From contig JANPWX010000029.1 in NCBI GenBank assembly GCA_024734555.1, positions 1,741,536-1,805,535 on the forward strand: 64,000 bases of DNA, in the 5' to 3' direction. Of this stretch, positions 12,001-24,653 are shown one piece after another. The position numbers and the translations under genes were made by a program. Origin of the DNA: Trochalopteron elliotii. Its lineage: Eukaryota > Chordata > Aves > Passeriformes > Leiothrichidae. The notes beneath the pieces were generated by a model. That model saw only the letters and a program-made list of their open reading frames with translations, did not search any database and was not told the origin of the DNA. Positions within the stretch are counted from its first letter, which is position 1. Each line of letters begins with the position of its first letter.

Positions 12001-15000
12001 TGTTTTATGTGAGTTTGGGAGACAGGGGTACTGGCAGAGATTGGGACTGCACAGTTGGTCTTGAGGCATTTTTAGCTTCTGTGCATGAGACAGCAAGATT
12101 TCTGAATTGGTATTTTCTGCATCTCTTCAACCTAGATATTGAACTTTTTCACCATGTCTGCTGACTTTGAAAGGCTAAGAGATCTCAGAGATAACTAATT
12201 CCCTGCAAGCTGGCAGAGAATTTTAAATGCTTGTATTATGGGGACCTGTCAGAAGAGAGAACAGATTTCAAAATTTCAGCTCTAGAAAGTGTCCATTGGT
12301 GAATGCAGCTGGGAGGGCACCAAAGTCAATCAACCAAACCCAGACAAACACATTATATATCTGATCAGCAACTGAATTTCATCATTTCCACTGCTCACAG
12401 AATTAATAGCTTTTGTTGAGAAATTAGCAATGCATGGTTTCATCACAGAGGGTTAAAAAATATATATAGTGTTTGAGTTTTTTGGGGTTTTTTTTTGTAG
12501 TTTGCACATCTTGCTTTTTACTAAATTGTCTAGCAATATCTCACTTTAAATGACTAGTTTGAGCCTTCATGAAAAATTAATATGAATAGTGGGGAAAATT
12601 AAGTGAAAATGTGTATGGACCTGATAAAATTTGGTGAGGTTGTAGTGTAACTGTAGATAATTCCATATCCAGTCTCTGAGGTAGTCTCTTGCAGACTCTG
12701 CTGCATATTTGCCCTTGGATGAAGAAATAAAGTATCATATTCTTTCCCATTATATTGAAATTGATTAGAGATAAACAATATTGAGTTTAATTAGTTTGAA
12801 GGAAGCCTAATAATTGGAAGGCAAAAATGACTGCTATTTCAATCCCAGTGTTCAAAGTGTGTAGAAAATGCTGGAATTTTCTCCAGTTTAACATTGTATT
12901 TAAACATTCTAGTTGTTTCACAAAGAGAAAGGAAATGTGCCTATTCATTTGGGTTTATTCATAAGGTGGTATTACAGAGAGAAAAATGGATGCACTTCAG
13001 GAATAAAATGTCCTGCATAAATTTTTAAAGTACATTTCTAAAATCTTGAAATGACTAATATTAAAGCAGCTTTATACACACTGTGTTAGTGTTTTGTAGC
13101 AGCTGGCTAAACTGATAGCAACCAATATTTTTATCCTTAATTCTTCTGATCCTGTGTCATTCTGTGTTGATGTCTGTCCCAAGGCTTTGAGTGTCCCTTG
13201 ACTCCCTCTTGCAGCAGTTCCTTATGCTTAGGTTATGTTCTTTGAAGGAATGAACCAGCCTATTTCTCAGTGATACCCAGTGATATCATCTGTTGATCAG
13301 TGATAACAACTGCATGAAGAGCAGTATTTAGGGCTGCTGGCCCTGAGCATCACTGCTGCAGAGCACAAAAGGCAATGAGGGCAAGGTGGTAGCCATGGGC
13401 TACCATTCAGCCTTGGGCTCCTGCATCGTGTCACCTGCTCTCTTCATCCATCATCACCAACACCAAACCTCTTCATGTCACCTCTCACTAACAGGATAAC
13501 CTGACTTACAAATATTGGTTGCCAAGTGAACCAGGATCTTAGTTGCCATTAAAAATTAGTAAATTAATGAATTTGTTTATATTACTGTAACAATAATAAC
13601 ACTTCTAGATGGGCTTGTATAAAACTCTGCAGGTAGCTTACTGAAGACCTGTTCTTGAAGACTTGTATAGGATCCTGCAGGGATTTTGGCATTCAGAAGT
13701 GCTCTGTACTTACTTCTGTTGGGTTTTTACTCCATTTTTTTATTATTTGACATGCCAGAGTGATTTCTGTCAATTTTAGTTTCCAGTGCAGTTTCTGTGT
13801 GCTTTATGACACAGCCTCTTCCCTAAAGCTGGTAGCCAGCTCTTTTAATCTGAGCTTTTCACTGTTGGAGGCTTTGCAGCTTCTTGAGCCGTGAACTGTT
13901 GACACGGACGAGCTGCTGCTGTGGAACAAGCCTGTGTTTGCTCCTCAGGAGTGAGAAAATTATTGCCTGACATGGAAAGTGCCTTAAACTGTAGGTTGGT
14001 GTGTACTTGAAATTTTCTTCTTTCCTTTGACTGTGACATTTTTTGTCCCAGAACTTGTCAGGAACCAGTGGTCCTCGATGTGTGATGAAGCTTAGTGCTT
14101 TGTTTTACTCTCTGAATAGGCTTCCAGTATCCATTGTGGCTACAGGAATGTCCCATCAAACTGGCACAGTGATAACACACACCTTTGGAATTTCTGTCTT
14201 TCTGTGCCATGCTTCAGTTGCTGCAGGTTTGGGTTTGTTTTTTTTTAAATGCTGGGGTGTACCTTGATGCCTATGATTTCAAAAGGCTGCTTTTTAATTT
14301 CCCCTTTCTGTGGCTGTGATTGTGTAGCAAGGAGGTCCAGGGAGCAGTGCCTCATTGCATTATTCCCCTGACTTCTCTTGTTTCTCAGCATTAATTGTCA
14401 GCATTGTTTGGAAAGAGTTACCAAAACCAGGAATTACAAACATCACAATCGAGATAGTTCCATTTCCAATCTTTCTCTGCCAGTCATGGGGGCTCTTGCT
14501 ACATTGGAATAAAATTTTATGATAGTTTTCTTAATATAAACCTTGCATTGAAGACAGAATGTTAGAACTAGAATTTTGAGACAGTTTGGTTTGTTTCTTT
14601 TTATATTGATATCCTTTATGAAAAATGTTTGCTTAAAAGTTGAGGATAATGTATAATATTTGTGAAAATCAAATGGTTCTTGATAGCGCAGGGAAGATTC
14701 ATTTCTTGGGAAGGGTAACTGCAGTCTTAATCCATGACTTAGCAAGATGAATCATTTGGAAAAGAATGTCATAATAAACGTTCATTTAATTAGTTTTGCA
14801 GAGGAAAGAAAATATAGCAAGAAACATTGACATTAGAAGAAGTATAATTTTAAATTAAGGTCTAAATGAGAATTGCTGTATTGATAAATTCAACAAAAGC
14901 AACTGTCTAAGGAGGCTTCAAAAAGCAATGTGTACAATTTATCAGAATGAAATAGCTTTGTGCAAACATGTATTTTGGCAAATTATTGAAGTGAGCATTA

Positions 15001-15518
15001 TGAATGCTTTTTTGAATGGAGTGGTATGCAAGCCTTCATCTTAGGAGTTAATATATCACCTGGAAAAAGGACCAGTTATCTCCATGCAATTTTCAACAGT
15101 ATGAGTATAATTGCAGAAAGACCAAAACACAGCCTTCAAATTAAGGCAGGGAGCTTAGAAGAAAAATTAAACAACCAGAATATAAATGGATTAGCAGAAG
15201 AGATTAACTTAAATATATAGGAATGAAAATTATCTCACATGAGGTTGCTTACTATGTGAGTTTTATATTAATATGATATTACTATGTACTGACTGGTACA
15301 TAAACATATTTAATATTTTAAAAATAAATTTGATGTGAAAGAGTTCCATTGACCTTATGCACTGAGATGTTGCATCTTGTATTCTTTTAAATGTGAGATT
15401 GTAGAAGCAGTACAATGCAAGCCTACAGTTGAATCCTTGAGAAAGCAATCTGTTAATTGTGTCTTTTAAATGTTTTATTATCAAAACCTACCCAAGAACA
15501 GAAATATGTTCCAATGCC

Positions 15519-15878
15519 TGTTGTTCTGATCCATTTCGTTTGAAAGACTTTGGTGTGGGCCTGATACTTCTGGGTCTGAGAGATTTTAGCCTGCTAGCAG
15601 TTGCTAATTTCTTCCCAAGGAAAAATTTCTCAAGAAAGCTTCTTCTCAAAACAATCTTGGCAAACAACTATCCCCTTCTCAAAACAATCTTTTTCCATGT
15701 GGTGTTTTGCTGTTTCTCTGGTTTAACCAATGGCATTAGAGAGGTGTCGTTCCTATTCACCAACCATGTTAAGTCTGTATGGGAACACCTTATAGAAGGT
15801 AGTAAGAATTAGACAATAAAAGCCTTCTTTTTTTGTGCACTTTGCCTTCTAAAATATTTGGAGCCTTTGTGTCCTACA
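15519..15878 (+). mobile_element. Possible degraded LTR-like segment
   Basis: The segment can be bounded as TG at 15519 and CA ending at 15878. It contains a CCAAT box (15727-15731), a TATA-like TTATAGAA (about 15790) and an AATAAA signal (15815-15820) followed by a T-rich and GT-rich tail, in the order expected of an LTR. Against this, no target duplication flanks these ends, the TATA-to-AATAAA spacing is short, and I do not recognise the consensus. It may be ordinary sequence with a chance polyadenylation signal. Confidence 0.2.
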
Positions 15879-18800
15879 GAGACAGTTTGGTTTGTGCAGG
15901 GAGACTCCAGGTGATGCCACGTTCAGGTGCAACCTCTCAGTTTGCATCCCTTGTTCAAAAAGAAATATTTCCAACTCAAAATTCCTTCTAGTATGGGAAA
16001 TAAGGCTCATGGCTGCAAATGACAGATGCTCAACCAAACCAACATGTTTCGTGTCTGAATTATTGCCACAGCAAAGGGGAGCAGTGGAATAACACCTGCC
16101 CTGTGCAGTGGAAGGGAAGGTAGTGTTTGAAGTCTTGAAAGCAGCAGAGACGTGAAATGGTTATTGACGTGAATGAGTAATTGATTGATCAGGTAATAAC
16201 TATCCTAATTTAAACCTGACAAGGAAATTGATAGTTGATATTGTTAAATATGCTTTAATGAGGCAGAAAGGAGATGGAAGAAAGGAGAGAGTGCTGTGAG
16301 TCTGGTGTGAGAGTGGCTGTGATAAACAAATGCAGTGTGGGATGACTGGGAAACAATGGGACACGATTAAAGGTACAATTTTCTAGTAGTTTTTTAGACT
16401 GTAGGCATTCTGTCCAGCATATACAATGGAGGAAAATGAGGGAAATTACTGAAACTAGGAAAACATGGCATTATGTTGTATTTGCAGAGAGTCTGCATGT
16501 GCCCTACATTGTTATTACATCCTAATTATTTTAAATGAGCTCTATAAAAGCATTATGTCATTCCTAAATTCTTGGTGAGTTTAAGCATCTGGGTTCTGAT
16601 TTTCTTTGTTTTGTACATTCTTTGTTTGTTTTTTCTCACATCAGATACATAGGATTTGCAACTAATTAATAGATTTACTGCTTTGAAAATGTTAGTGTGT
16701 AATTTCCACTTCTAGGTAAGTTCTTGCTCAGAACTGTATGTGAAAGAGAGCATAAAAACAACAATAACCTGAATTCACGGATTATTTCTTTTTGCTTAAA
16801 TTGTTGTTGGTGAACTGTCAAAATGCCACAGAAAAGAAGGTAAAAGTTACTGCTTCTTCCTGTTGTCTAATATATGCTTGTAATTTGGTAACGTGCTCTC
16901 CAGGGTAATTAAAGATGTAGTTTATTCCCAGAATTCTGAGGGAGAAGATCAGAAACATTTCACTGAAGGACCAGACTATGTGCATTAGCCCCTAAGTATA
17001 GAGAAATAAGTTTATGGCTTGTAATAATTGTGATAATCATTGTGCTTGGGGTAAGTAAGAACCATTTATTGATCATGTTAATTATTAACAGCTATCAAAG
17101 GTGCATTCTAAAAATATTCACAAAATTAATCTACTATACCAAGTTTTTATTTTCTGGATTTCTTAATGAAAATAATTTTAAACCACTATTTGAGTTCAAA
17201 TCAAATATAATTTGAATTATTAAAAAAAAAAGTACTCAAGTACATAACTTTAAGACTAAAGAGCCTGTGCTACATCAGAATTTGTGCATAGGTAGCAAAA
17301 AGAAAAGGAGCAGCAGTCATAATTAGGATGATCTTGTATCCCATGTGGTTAGAATTTTTTTTGACCCCAATGTAAATTCCAGTTGCTTGAAACTGAAGTT
17401 TTGTGTGTTTATAAAATTAACCAGAGCTGAACTGTGTTTTTCTAAGATAGAGTATTTAACATGTTATCACACTACATTTTTGGTAACCATTGCTTTGGAA
17501 AAATGAGGATTTTGAGTGTTTTTTATAGGGTGCTCCACTGGGGCTCAGTGCAATTAAGAAACATCACTGTGATACAGATCACACTCGATTATAATAGTGG
17601 CCATTATGGAGGCAGAGAATGCTAAAAATAAAGTAGTTAGGCACCAACCTTATGTTCATAGCAGAAAGAACAAATACCATGAAAGTAGTATGTAGCAATA
17701 GTATATTGAAAAATTATTTGATAATCGTGAAAATATGCTCTTATGGCAAAGTTACTCAAGATCTTTGTGTGCCACAGAACTTAATAATTTGGACTACAAA
17801 AGTCTCACTATTTTGGGGGAGTTTCATATAGAAATTTGTGTGCAAGAGGACTTGGGCTTTCTATTGCTTCTTTAACTGAGCCCAGTGAGTGCAATTGTAG
17901 TACAAGGTATCATATGTGAACTTTAATAGAAATCTTCTTGCAAGAGAAAAAGAGGATGTTCTAATGAAAGTGAACCAACTCAAGTGAGGAGGCACGTGCT
18001 CAAATATGCCCATTATTGGGAATTACATGAATGAGGAAAAAAATTATGGTGATATATGAGTTGCTTCCGTCATCTCTTGGTCTGAAATGATTTTCTTTTA
18101 TCAGTGCATTTTTTCAGAGATAATGACATCTCCTGAACCAATCAGTTCTTATTGCCAGTGGCACTTAGCTCCTGTTAGCACCCTGTGGAACCATCAGATC
18201 AGATGAAGTGAATTAATCTGTGACCTGCCTGGTAAAGGACAGCAGCATTTATCATCTCTGAGCTCATCCCTCACAGCAGCACTGGCAGGGCTGCAGCCCC
18301 TGCTCAGCAAAGCACTTTCCACCCAGTGAGTGATCTTGATGGCCCATGTCTGCATCCCTTGTGTCATGTTTAGCTTTTTAGAGCATGTGATAATGAGGGC
18401 TGCACAGAAGTGGCAGAGCAAAACAGACTGGTTTGGTTTTTGCATTTGGAACGTCCTGTTGGAACACAACATTTTAGAACTGGAGGTGAGAAAATTCAGG
18501 CTGTAAATAAAAAGACATCTTGCAAGACTGCAAGAGCAGGAAGAAAAGAAAATACAAAACATGTACCCCAACAAACTACAAAATTTTCTGAATATGGTAA
18601 AATACACCATAGGCAAGTTTGTTAAGGAGGCAGACTTGACATGGACTTGAAAAGACCATGACTTTTGCAGTTAGGAAAATGTAATATTCATTCTGCTTAA
18701 CCTTACAGCTGGGGTATTTTAAAGAGCAGAGGATAAGGGATGTTTATTTAAGGATGTTTGTTTGGGTCCAAATGTGTGAAGCTCTTGGTCTATACTGTTT

Positions 18801-21652
18801 TCCTTGCTTGTGCCTCACCCTCCTTCTCCTAACTTCTAAATTTTAGACTGACTTCCTCTACATGTGATAAAATCGTACAGACGGATGAAATCTGCCAGGC
18901 TATAGGACAGAGATGCTATTTCTTTTGAATGATTCCATGGTAGAAAGGCTCTCTCATCCACAGGATCCCTAGAATGAAGCCTGCTTTCCTGAATTACAAG
19001 CTCTTACTTTTATTTCATTTTTTTTTCTCCTTTTTCTTGTTTTCCTTGTGGTTGGAGCATTTATTAAATTTCCCTCAAAGAAAATGCCTGACTTTTCATA
19101 ACTGGAGAAGAAGAATCAAGTCTAATGTGATTATCATCCTAGAAAGGTCTGTGATTGTAAAAATCTTAAGTACCTTTTGTCCTTTAATAGTCTGCTTCTC
19201 TTAGGGATTTTCTTTAAAAAAAAGAAAATAAAATATAAAAGTAACAAAAAAATGCCTTCATGAGTGTGCATAAGTGTCAAAGAAATCAAACTATATTGTA
19301 ATTTGTCTCATATAGCAGAGAATTCAGCTATAATATAACTAGCTTGCTAAAACTACACTATTTGATAGAAATTTTAACATTTGAAATATAATGTCAGAAG
19401 ATAAAAGATGAGAAAAACCTGAGATAAAGTTACTTGGTTTTGAGTTAGAGTTTTCTGTTTGTTTTGTTGTGGTTATTTTGTTAAGCTTTTGGCTTGTTCC
19501 AGCTGGACTGTGGAACAGTGAGAGAGAGGAATGGACTTCTTCAGCATCTGTTATGTTTGTGCTTTCTCCTTTTACAGATCTCATTTAGTGGCAGTATCTG
19601 CCTATGATTGTATATATTTCTTAACTCAGATGATTTGTTTCAGTCTGGTGGCTAATTTAGTCTTTGTGTTTTAGTCCTCCTTCCTTCCTCAGGAGCAGTT
19701 TGATTGTCTGTGTGGTTGCTCTGTGTGTGTGAAGGATGGGTGCAATCTGCAGCTGTTGCAGGGTGCTCTTGGATCTCATTGATTAATGCCCATCTGTGAT
19801 ACAGGTGACTCAGCACTGACATCTCTCCTGACCACTAATGATATCTCATAAGGTTGTTTTTGCAGCAATACCTATCTATATAATGATTTAATTATGTTTT
19901 TTGTCAGGGTCTGTCTGTCAAGTGATTTGCTGCTCTAATATCAATTATTTGAATGCTAGTTCAGTACCTTCTAAGTAGATAATGTCAAAGCATCAGACTT
20001 GTAATCAAGCTGAATTGGACAAATTATCAAATTATCAAGTCACTCTATCAAGGGGCACGTGCAGTTCAGTTGAGAAACCCCCTCAATTTTTATGGCATAG
20101 CCTTTAAACAATTTTTGTGCTTTCTTGGATTCCTGTGTCTGTGTGTGGTTGTGGGGTTTTTTAAGACAAACAATTTTAAAGCTTTTTTAAGCTTTTTATC
20201 AGGGCTCTTAGCAGGTTGATGATCATGTGTCTTGCCATTTCCAGGGGTATGTTTTCACCCTCAGTTGCCTCAGTTGCACAGAGATGAGAAATAAAAGAAA
20301 TAGTTCTTATTTGCAGTTATCTCTTGCTTTCATATTTCAGTGATCCATGAAACACCATGGTCTTTGGTGTAGCTGTAGCCAGAATTTAACCAAGTATTCA
20401 AGAAAGTGCTTCAAACCTGTGTTCTAGGAAACCCTGGCACATGGTCCTGAGTTTGCTTTCTGCAGGACGCTGCTCTGTTCATCAGTTAACTGTTGTTCAG
20501 ATACTGAATAGAGTTTGATATCAAGACTGGCAGTAATTGTGGTTGTAATGAATGGCTCAATGATTTTCAGTGGGCTGATGCTGTATGGGAAAATAATAAT
20601 GCAAACAAATTGAGAAAAAATACTGCCTCAACTTCAACGGAGGCAGTTACTGTCATAGTTAAAAGAACCAAATGGAGCTCATTTATTTTGTGGGAGCTTG
20701 AGAAAGGACATTCTTGGCAAAGTGTTACCTTTCCCTCTGCTGATAATGGCCATTGAAAAACCTTGCATTGAGACACACATCTGAGTCCTTTATTGGCCAA
20801 AATACAAACAGTGCAGGTAATTTAGTGAAACCAAAAATGAACTTTTTCTTTTTGTTCGTGATGTTCTTACACCTCTATTATAAATAATTATTTCTTCAGT
20901 AGTATATATAGCAGGAATTAAGCTCCATGCCCGTGGTGTTGAGAGGGATTAATTTTGTGTGTATTGTTTTGCAGTTTGGTAGTAGTTCATTCCTCATGTG
21001 CTACAACAAAATAGACAATCTTAAATGGTGTAGATTTGGCTTAAAGTTAAGTATTTTGGAGCTTTGATTCATGACATTAATACTTTCTTAATTTTTCTAA
21101 GCCTTCTTGCTGTAGCTAAGCAGGCAGAGAATGAAGGCTGTAAAATATCAATTCTGTATTCACAGCAGGATTTGCTTGTCCCTAGCACAGGGTTTGAAGG
21201 AACCTATATACATCAAAGAATTTGCATGTATAAAGGCAACTCCCAACTTTTTTTTAAATGCATTTTGTGCTGTAAATTATATTCCAGTTCTTAGTTTGAC
21301 ATTTCAACCCCATGATCCATATCTTGGGCAATGCCAGAAATCACTCAGTCCAAGCGGAATGGAAGGATGGGATTGTGCCTGGAGATGTCTGTGCTCTTCT
21401 GTTCACCAGGCACTTTCTGCTAATGGGTGGCTGCTTCTGTGAGTGCTGTTTTCCTCTCTATACAGTGTAGCATCACTTCTGGGTGTGGATGCAGTGGACT
21501 GTGCACAGCCTTTTGCAGTTAGATATTTGTAGTGGTTTTGGTTAAATATTAAATGTCACCAGGTGTGACACGTCCAAGGGACAATGTTCAGAACCTGCTG
21601 TCGAATCCAGCCACATAATCAATCCTTACTTTATTAGTACATACTAATAGGA

Positions 21653-21712
21653 AATAAACTGAATTAATTAATAATAAACTGAATTAATTAATAATAAAGT
21701 GAATTAATTGCT
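21653..21712. repeat. 20-bp tandem repeat, about three units
   Basis: The unit AATAAACTGAATTAATTAAT repeats at 21653-21672 and 21673-21692, with a diverging third copy from 21693 in which AAACTG becomes AAAGTG. Each unit contains the palindromic core TTAATTAA or TAATTAAT, giving a small cluster of homeodomain-type TAATTA sites. That is a consequence of the repeat and not evidence of an enhancer. Confidence 0.85.
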
Positions 21713-23938
21713 GTATTGTCCAATACTGTTGTTTAAATGCCATATTACTGACACACTTAATAAATCTTGTGACTATAATTGTGTATTTGACTTTGCTTTG
21801 ATATGACTGGGTTCATTTGCAAAGCCATTTCATGACACAAACAATGCATATGTTTGGACACAAGAAGACCTCAGTCTTTTATATGTGTATTCTCAGACGT
21901 GGTCTGTTGGCTTTTAAGTAGTCCTTAGGTTGTTTCCTCCCAGTTAAGGAGTAACAATTTCAAGTTTCCTGGCTCTGTGTGTCTTTATAGAAGTAAGATC
22001 AGCAAAATGCATTGTTTGGAACACCTCTGCCATTGCTGAGTTGCTGTAGCATGTTCTGACACCATTGATTAATATAGAATTGACTTCTGTCTTTGCTGCT
22101 ACTTGGTGAGTTTGAATTAGAACATGGTCAAATACCCTCATTACAGATTTCTTATTAATGGAATCTTGCAACAAAGAAAGCACCAATTGCATGGTCAGAT
22201 GGAAGGAATGATTAAATAAAGAAGGCATCTAGGTAGCAGGCCTGAATGAAGTAGGAGGTGCTGATTTTTGAAAGGTTCTGATCAATGGAGTCTGATTTTT
22301 GACCCATCTCTGTAGAGGAAGTCAAACAAATCCTCACGCTGCAAGAATCAAGCAGTGGTAATGTGGAAACTGAAAACTATCTGTAAAACTGACTCTCTTG
22401 CTATGACTAGAAACTGGTTTGTGAGTTTAGTGCTCAAAATCTTCATTATTTCTGTTACATTTTATGAACTGACCAATACATGTATCTTGCTAAACTTTAA
22501 CAACATGTTGAGACAAATGAACTTGCCCAAAAAGGTTCAAGAAGGAAGAAGACTACGTGAAATAAAATGGCTTCTCTATTTGAGCAGCAAATAGAATGAA
22601 TTCTCCCTCATCTTCTCATCATGTATTTGTGCCATTTACAAATGCAAAATGACTGTGGGAATTGCTAAACAAAATGGCATGAAGTCCTGCATTTGAAAAA
22701 ATATTTTTTCTTTTTTCTTATGGAAACATTCTTGTACTTTTGAGGAGCATATTAATTTCCCAATTTCCAGTACTGGGTGTACATGGCCGTGGACTCCCAG
22801 GAACTCAGATATTCTGCTCTGCTGTTCTTCAGCAGTAGGCACAAAACCCAGACGTTGTATCAAGGCACAAAGCCTTCCCTGAGCATATGGCCCCTCTGGG
22901 GACCTGACTGTTTTCCTCTTGAGTCTGTACCCCACTCCAGTGCTTGTCACTCCATGAATTAACCCACCTTTTCTCAAACTCTTCCAACTATGTTTGTTCT
23001 GAGATTGGAGAAGAATTCTGATAAGGATGTGTATTTTGTGAGGCCTGCTTCCTTCCATGATTCAGAGCTTGTTGGCACCTCTTTAAAAGAAGGATCAAGT
23101 AGAAGCCCTCCGGCACATCCTGCCAAACCTTTGATGCCACTGTCTGTCACAATGCTGGAGCACACTGACATCCCTTTAAAGTGGGCCAGGAACAGAATCC
23201 CACACCTGCTCCCTCCCGGTGCTAGTCACTCTCACACAGTGACACGCTCCTTCCCTGGCAGCAGTGGCTCCTGCAGCATTAAAAATTTACCTGGGGCAGT
23301 TGCTCTGAGTGTCTCTGGTTGTTTGAACATGACTTTTGAAGCTCCTTTTACCTCATGGCTCAGGAACTGAAGAGCATTTCTGTTATCCTGAGAGAAAGTG
23401 AAGGGTGCTTTGCCTGCTGTTTAGCTTGGGTCTGGAGTTAGTGATTGTATAGGTTCTTTTGCTGGATATTTTTATCAATGAAATTTTGTTGCATCTCTTC
23501 CAATCTTGAAGACTGACAATTTGCTAGTGTACTTACCAGTAGACAGAATATTGTTGTAATATTGAGTGCCACTCCTGCTGTTTTCTGTAATAAAACAGAG
23601 TTTAGTAGTCTGTGACCTGCAGCCTGGGAATGGCTGGATGGCAAGAGGGGCCAAAATCACAGGAGTTTGCTCAATGTGGTGTATTGGTGGCATCCTGTAG
23701 TCTGCATTGGGGGATATCTTGTACTTCAGTGTCTGTATTGAGGCAGATCTCTCACTTGGATGAAAAAATAAGTTTTTATGATGTGACTGTAGATTTCAGA
23801 GTGGCCTGAACTACTCTGTACTTTTAAAATATGAACCTCTACCAAAGCATCAAAACGTTATTGGAGATTTATTCTCTGAATTGCCAATCCTCCTTTATGA
23901 CTGTCTTTTTCTTTCCCCCATGCACTCCCTGACCCCAG

Positions 23939-23991
23939 CTCGGTGTTCTCAGGTCTGTGAGGTGTTGGTGTCCCAGCTCAGGCACTGCCAG
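23939..23991 (+). other. Weak candidate short exon (53 nt)
   Basis: A C/T-rich tract ends in CCCCAG at 23938, and a strong donor, CAG followed by GTGAGT, begins at 23992. The 53 nt between stay open in two frames, one containing RCSQVCEVLVSQLRHCQ. The splice signals are good but the segment is very short, no family is recognised, and the surrounding patch is GC-rich. It could be a non-coding RNA exon or a chance pairing. Confidence 0.12.
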
Positions 23992-24550
23992 GTGAGTGCT
24001 GTCCCCTCCAGGAGCTGGCCAGGCTGTGCTGGGGCACAGTGAGGACAGACAGCTCTGCTCAGCCCTGTCCTTGCCCTGCCTGCCTGTCACCAGCACCAAA
24101 CACTGGACAGCTGTCCTTGGCATCTGCTGGCAAACAGCATTTTTAATAATAATAAAATGAGCACCATTTTTAAAGCACCAATGACTGGGAGCTCTCTAAA
24201 ACACTGCTCATGCAGTGGCTGTGTTCAAAGCACATTTTCTCTCTTCAACCTTCCCTCCTTTCGTGGGTGAACCCAAAGAGGGTGGAAGTTAAGGCAGTGT
24301 TGATTGCTCATGCTCTGGGGAAAAGTTAAATTTTAAAACTGAGGATAGTTCTCTTCCCTAAACTGCCATTTGGATAGACCTATTTACCTTCACCAAGTAC
24401 TTTAATGAGATATGCATTATATTTTATTTTTTCTTAATGCAAGAAATCTCTATGGCATAATTAGAAACAGAGTTACACTTGCTGCTGTGGCTTTGGAAGA
24501 AGTTGTAAGCATTGCTTACCTAATGGAAATTGGCAGCCCTTCTGTTGCTG

Positions 24551-24653
24551 TATTTTTAGGCTGTTTTACTTTAAATCTAACCAAAAATAAAATTGAGGTA
24601 TTTTCAGGCTGTTTTACTTTGAGTCAAACTGAAAGTAAAATTGAGGTATTTTC
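24551..24653. repeat. 48-bp tandem duplication
   Basis: Units 24551-24598 and 24599-24646 are adjacent, with a third copy beginning (TATTTTC) before it breaks off. They share the core GGCTGTTTTACTTT and end in TAAAATTGAGG. Because 48 is a multiple of three, an open frame across them reads as a repeated 16-residue peptide, but nothing else supports coding. Confidence 0.88.

Larger units (their letters stand above)
4574..15518. other. Non-coding unique DNA, no recognised gene
   Basis: About 11 kb without a supported gene. It contains a GC-richer patch around 5.8-6.1 kb carrying a G-quadruplex motif, a small A/T repeat cluster at 9022-9083, and several stretches rich in TAATTA-like cores (about 7.1-7.5 kb and 11.7-12.0 kb) that could be conserved regulatory DNA but cannot be judged from one sequence. 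The open frames are short and unrelated to known families. Confidence 0.65.
15879..24550. other. Non-coding AT-rich DNA, no recognised gene
   Basis: No supported gene was seen. The minus-strand 140-codon frames near 18.2-18.6 kb and 22.6-23.1 kb have no recognisable domain, and each overlaps competing frames. The only structured items are the 20-bp repeat at 21653-21712 and a weak exon-like segment at 23939-23991, inside a GC-richer patch at about 23.9-24.1 kb. Confidence 0.65.

Noticed and set aside
22990..23370. 126-codon plus-strand frame
   Set aside because: It overlaps opposing frames on the minus strand and shows no domain or clear splice sites.
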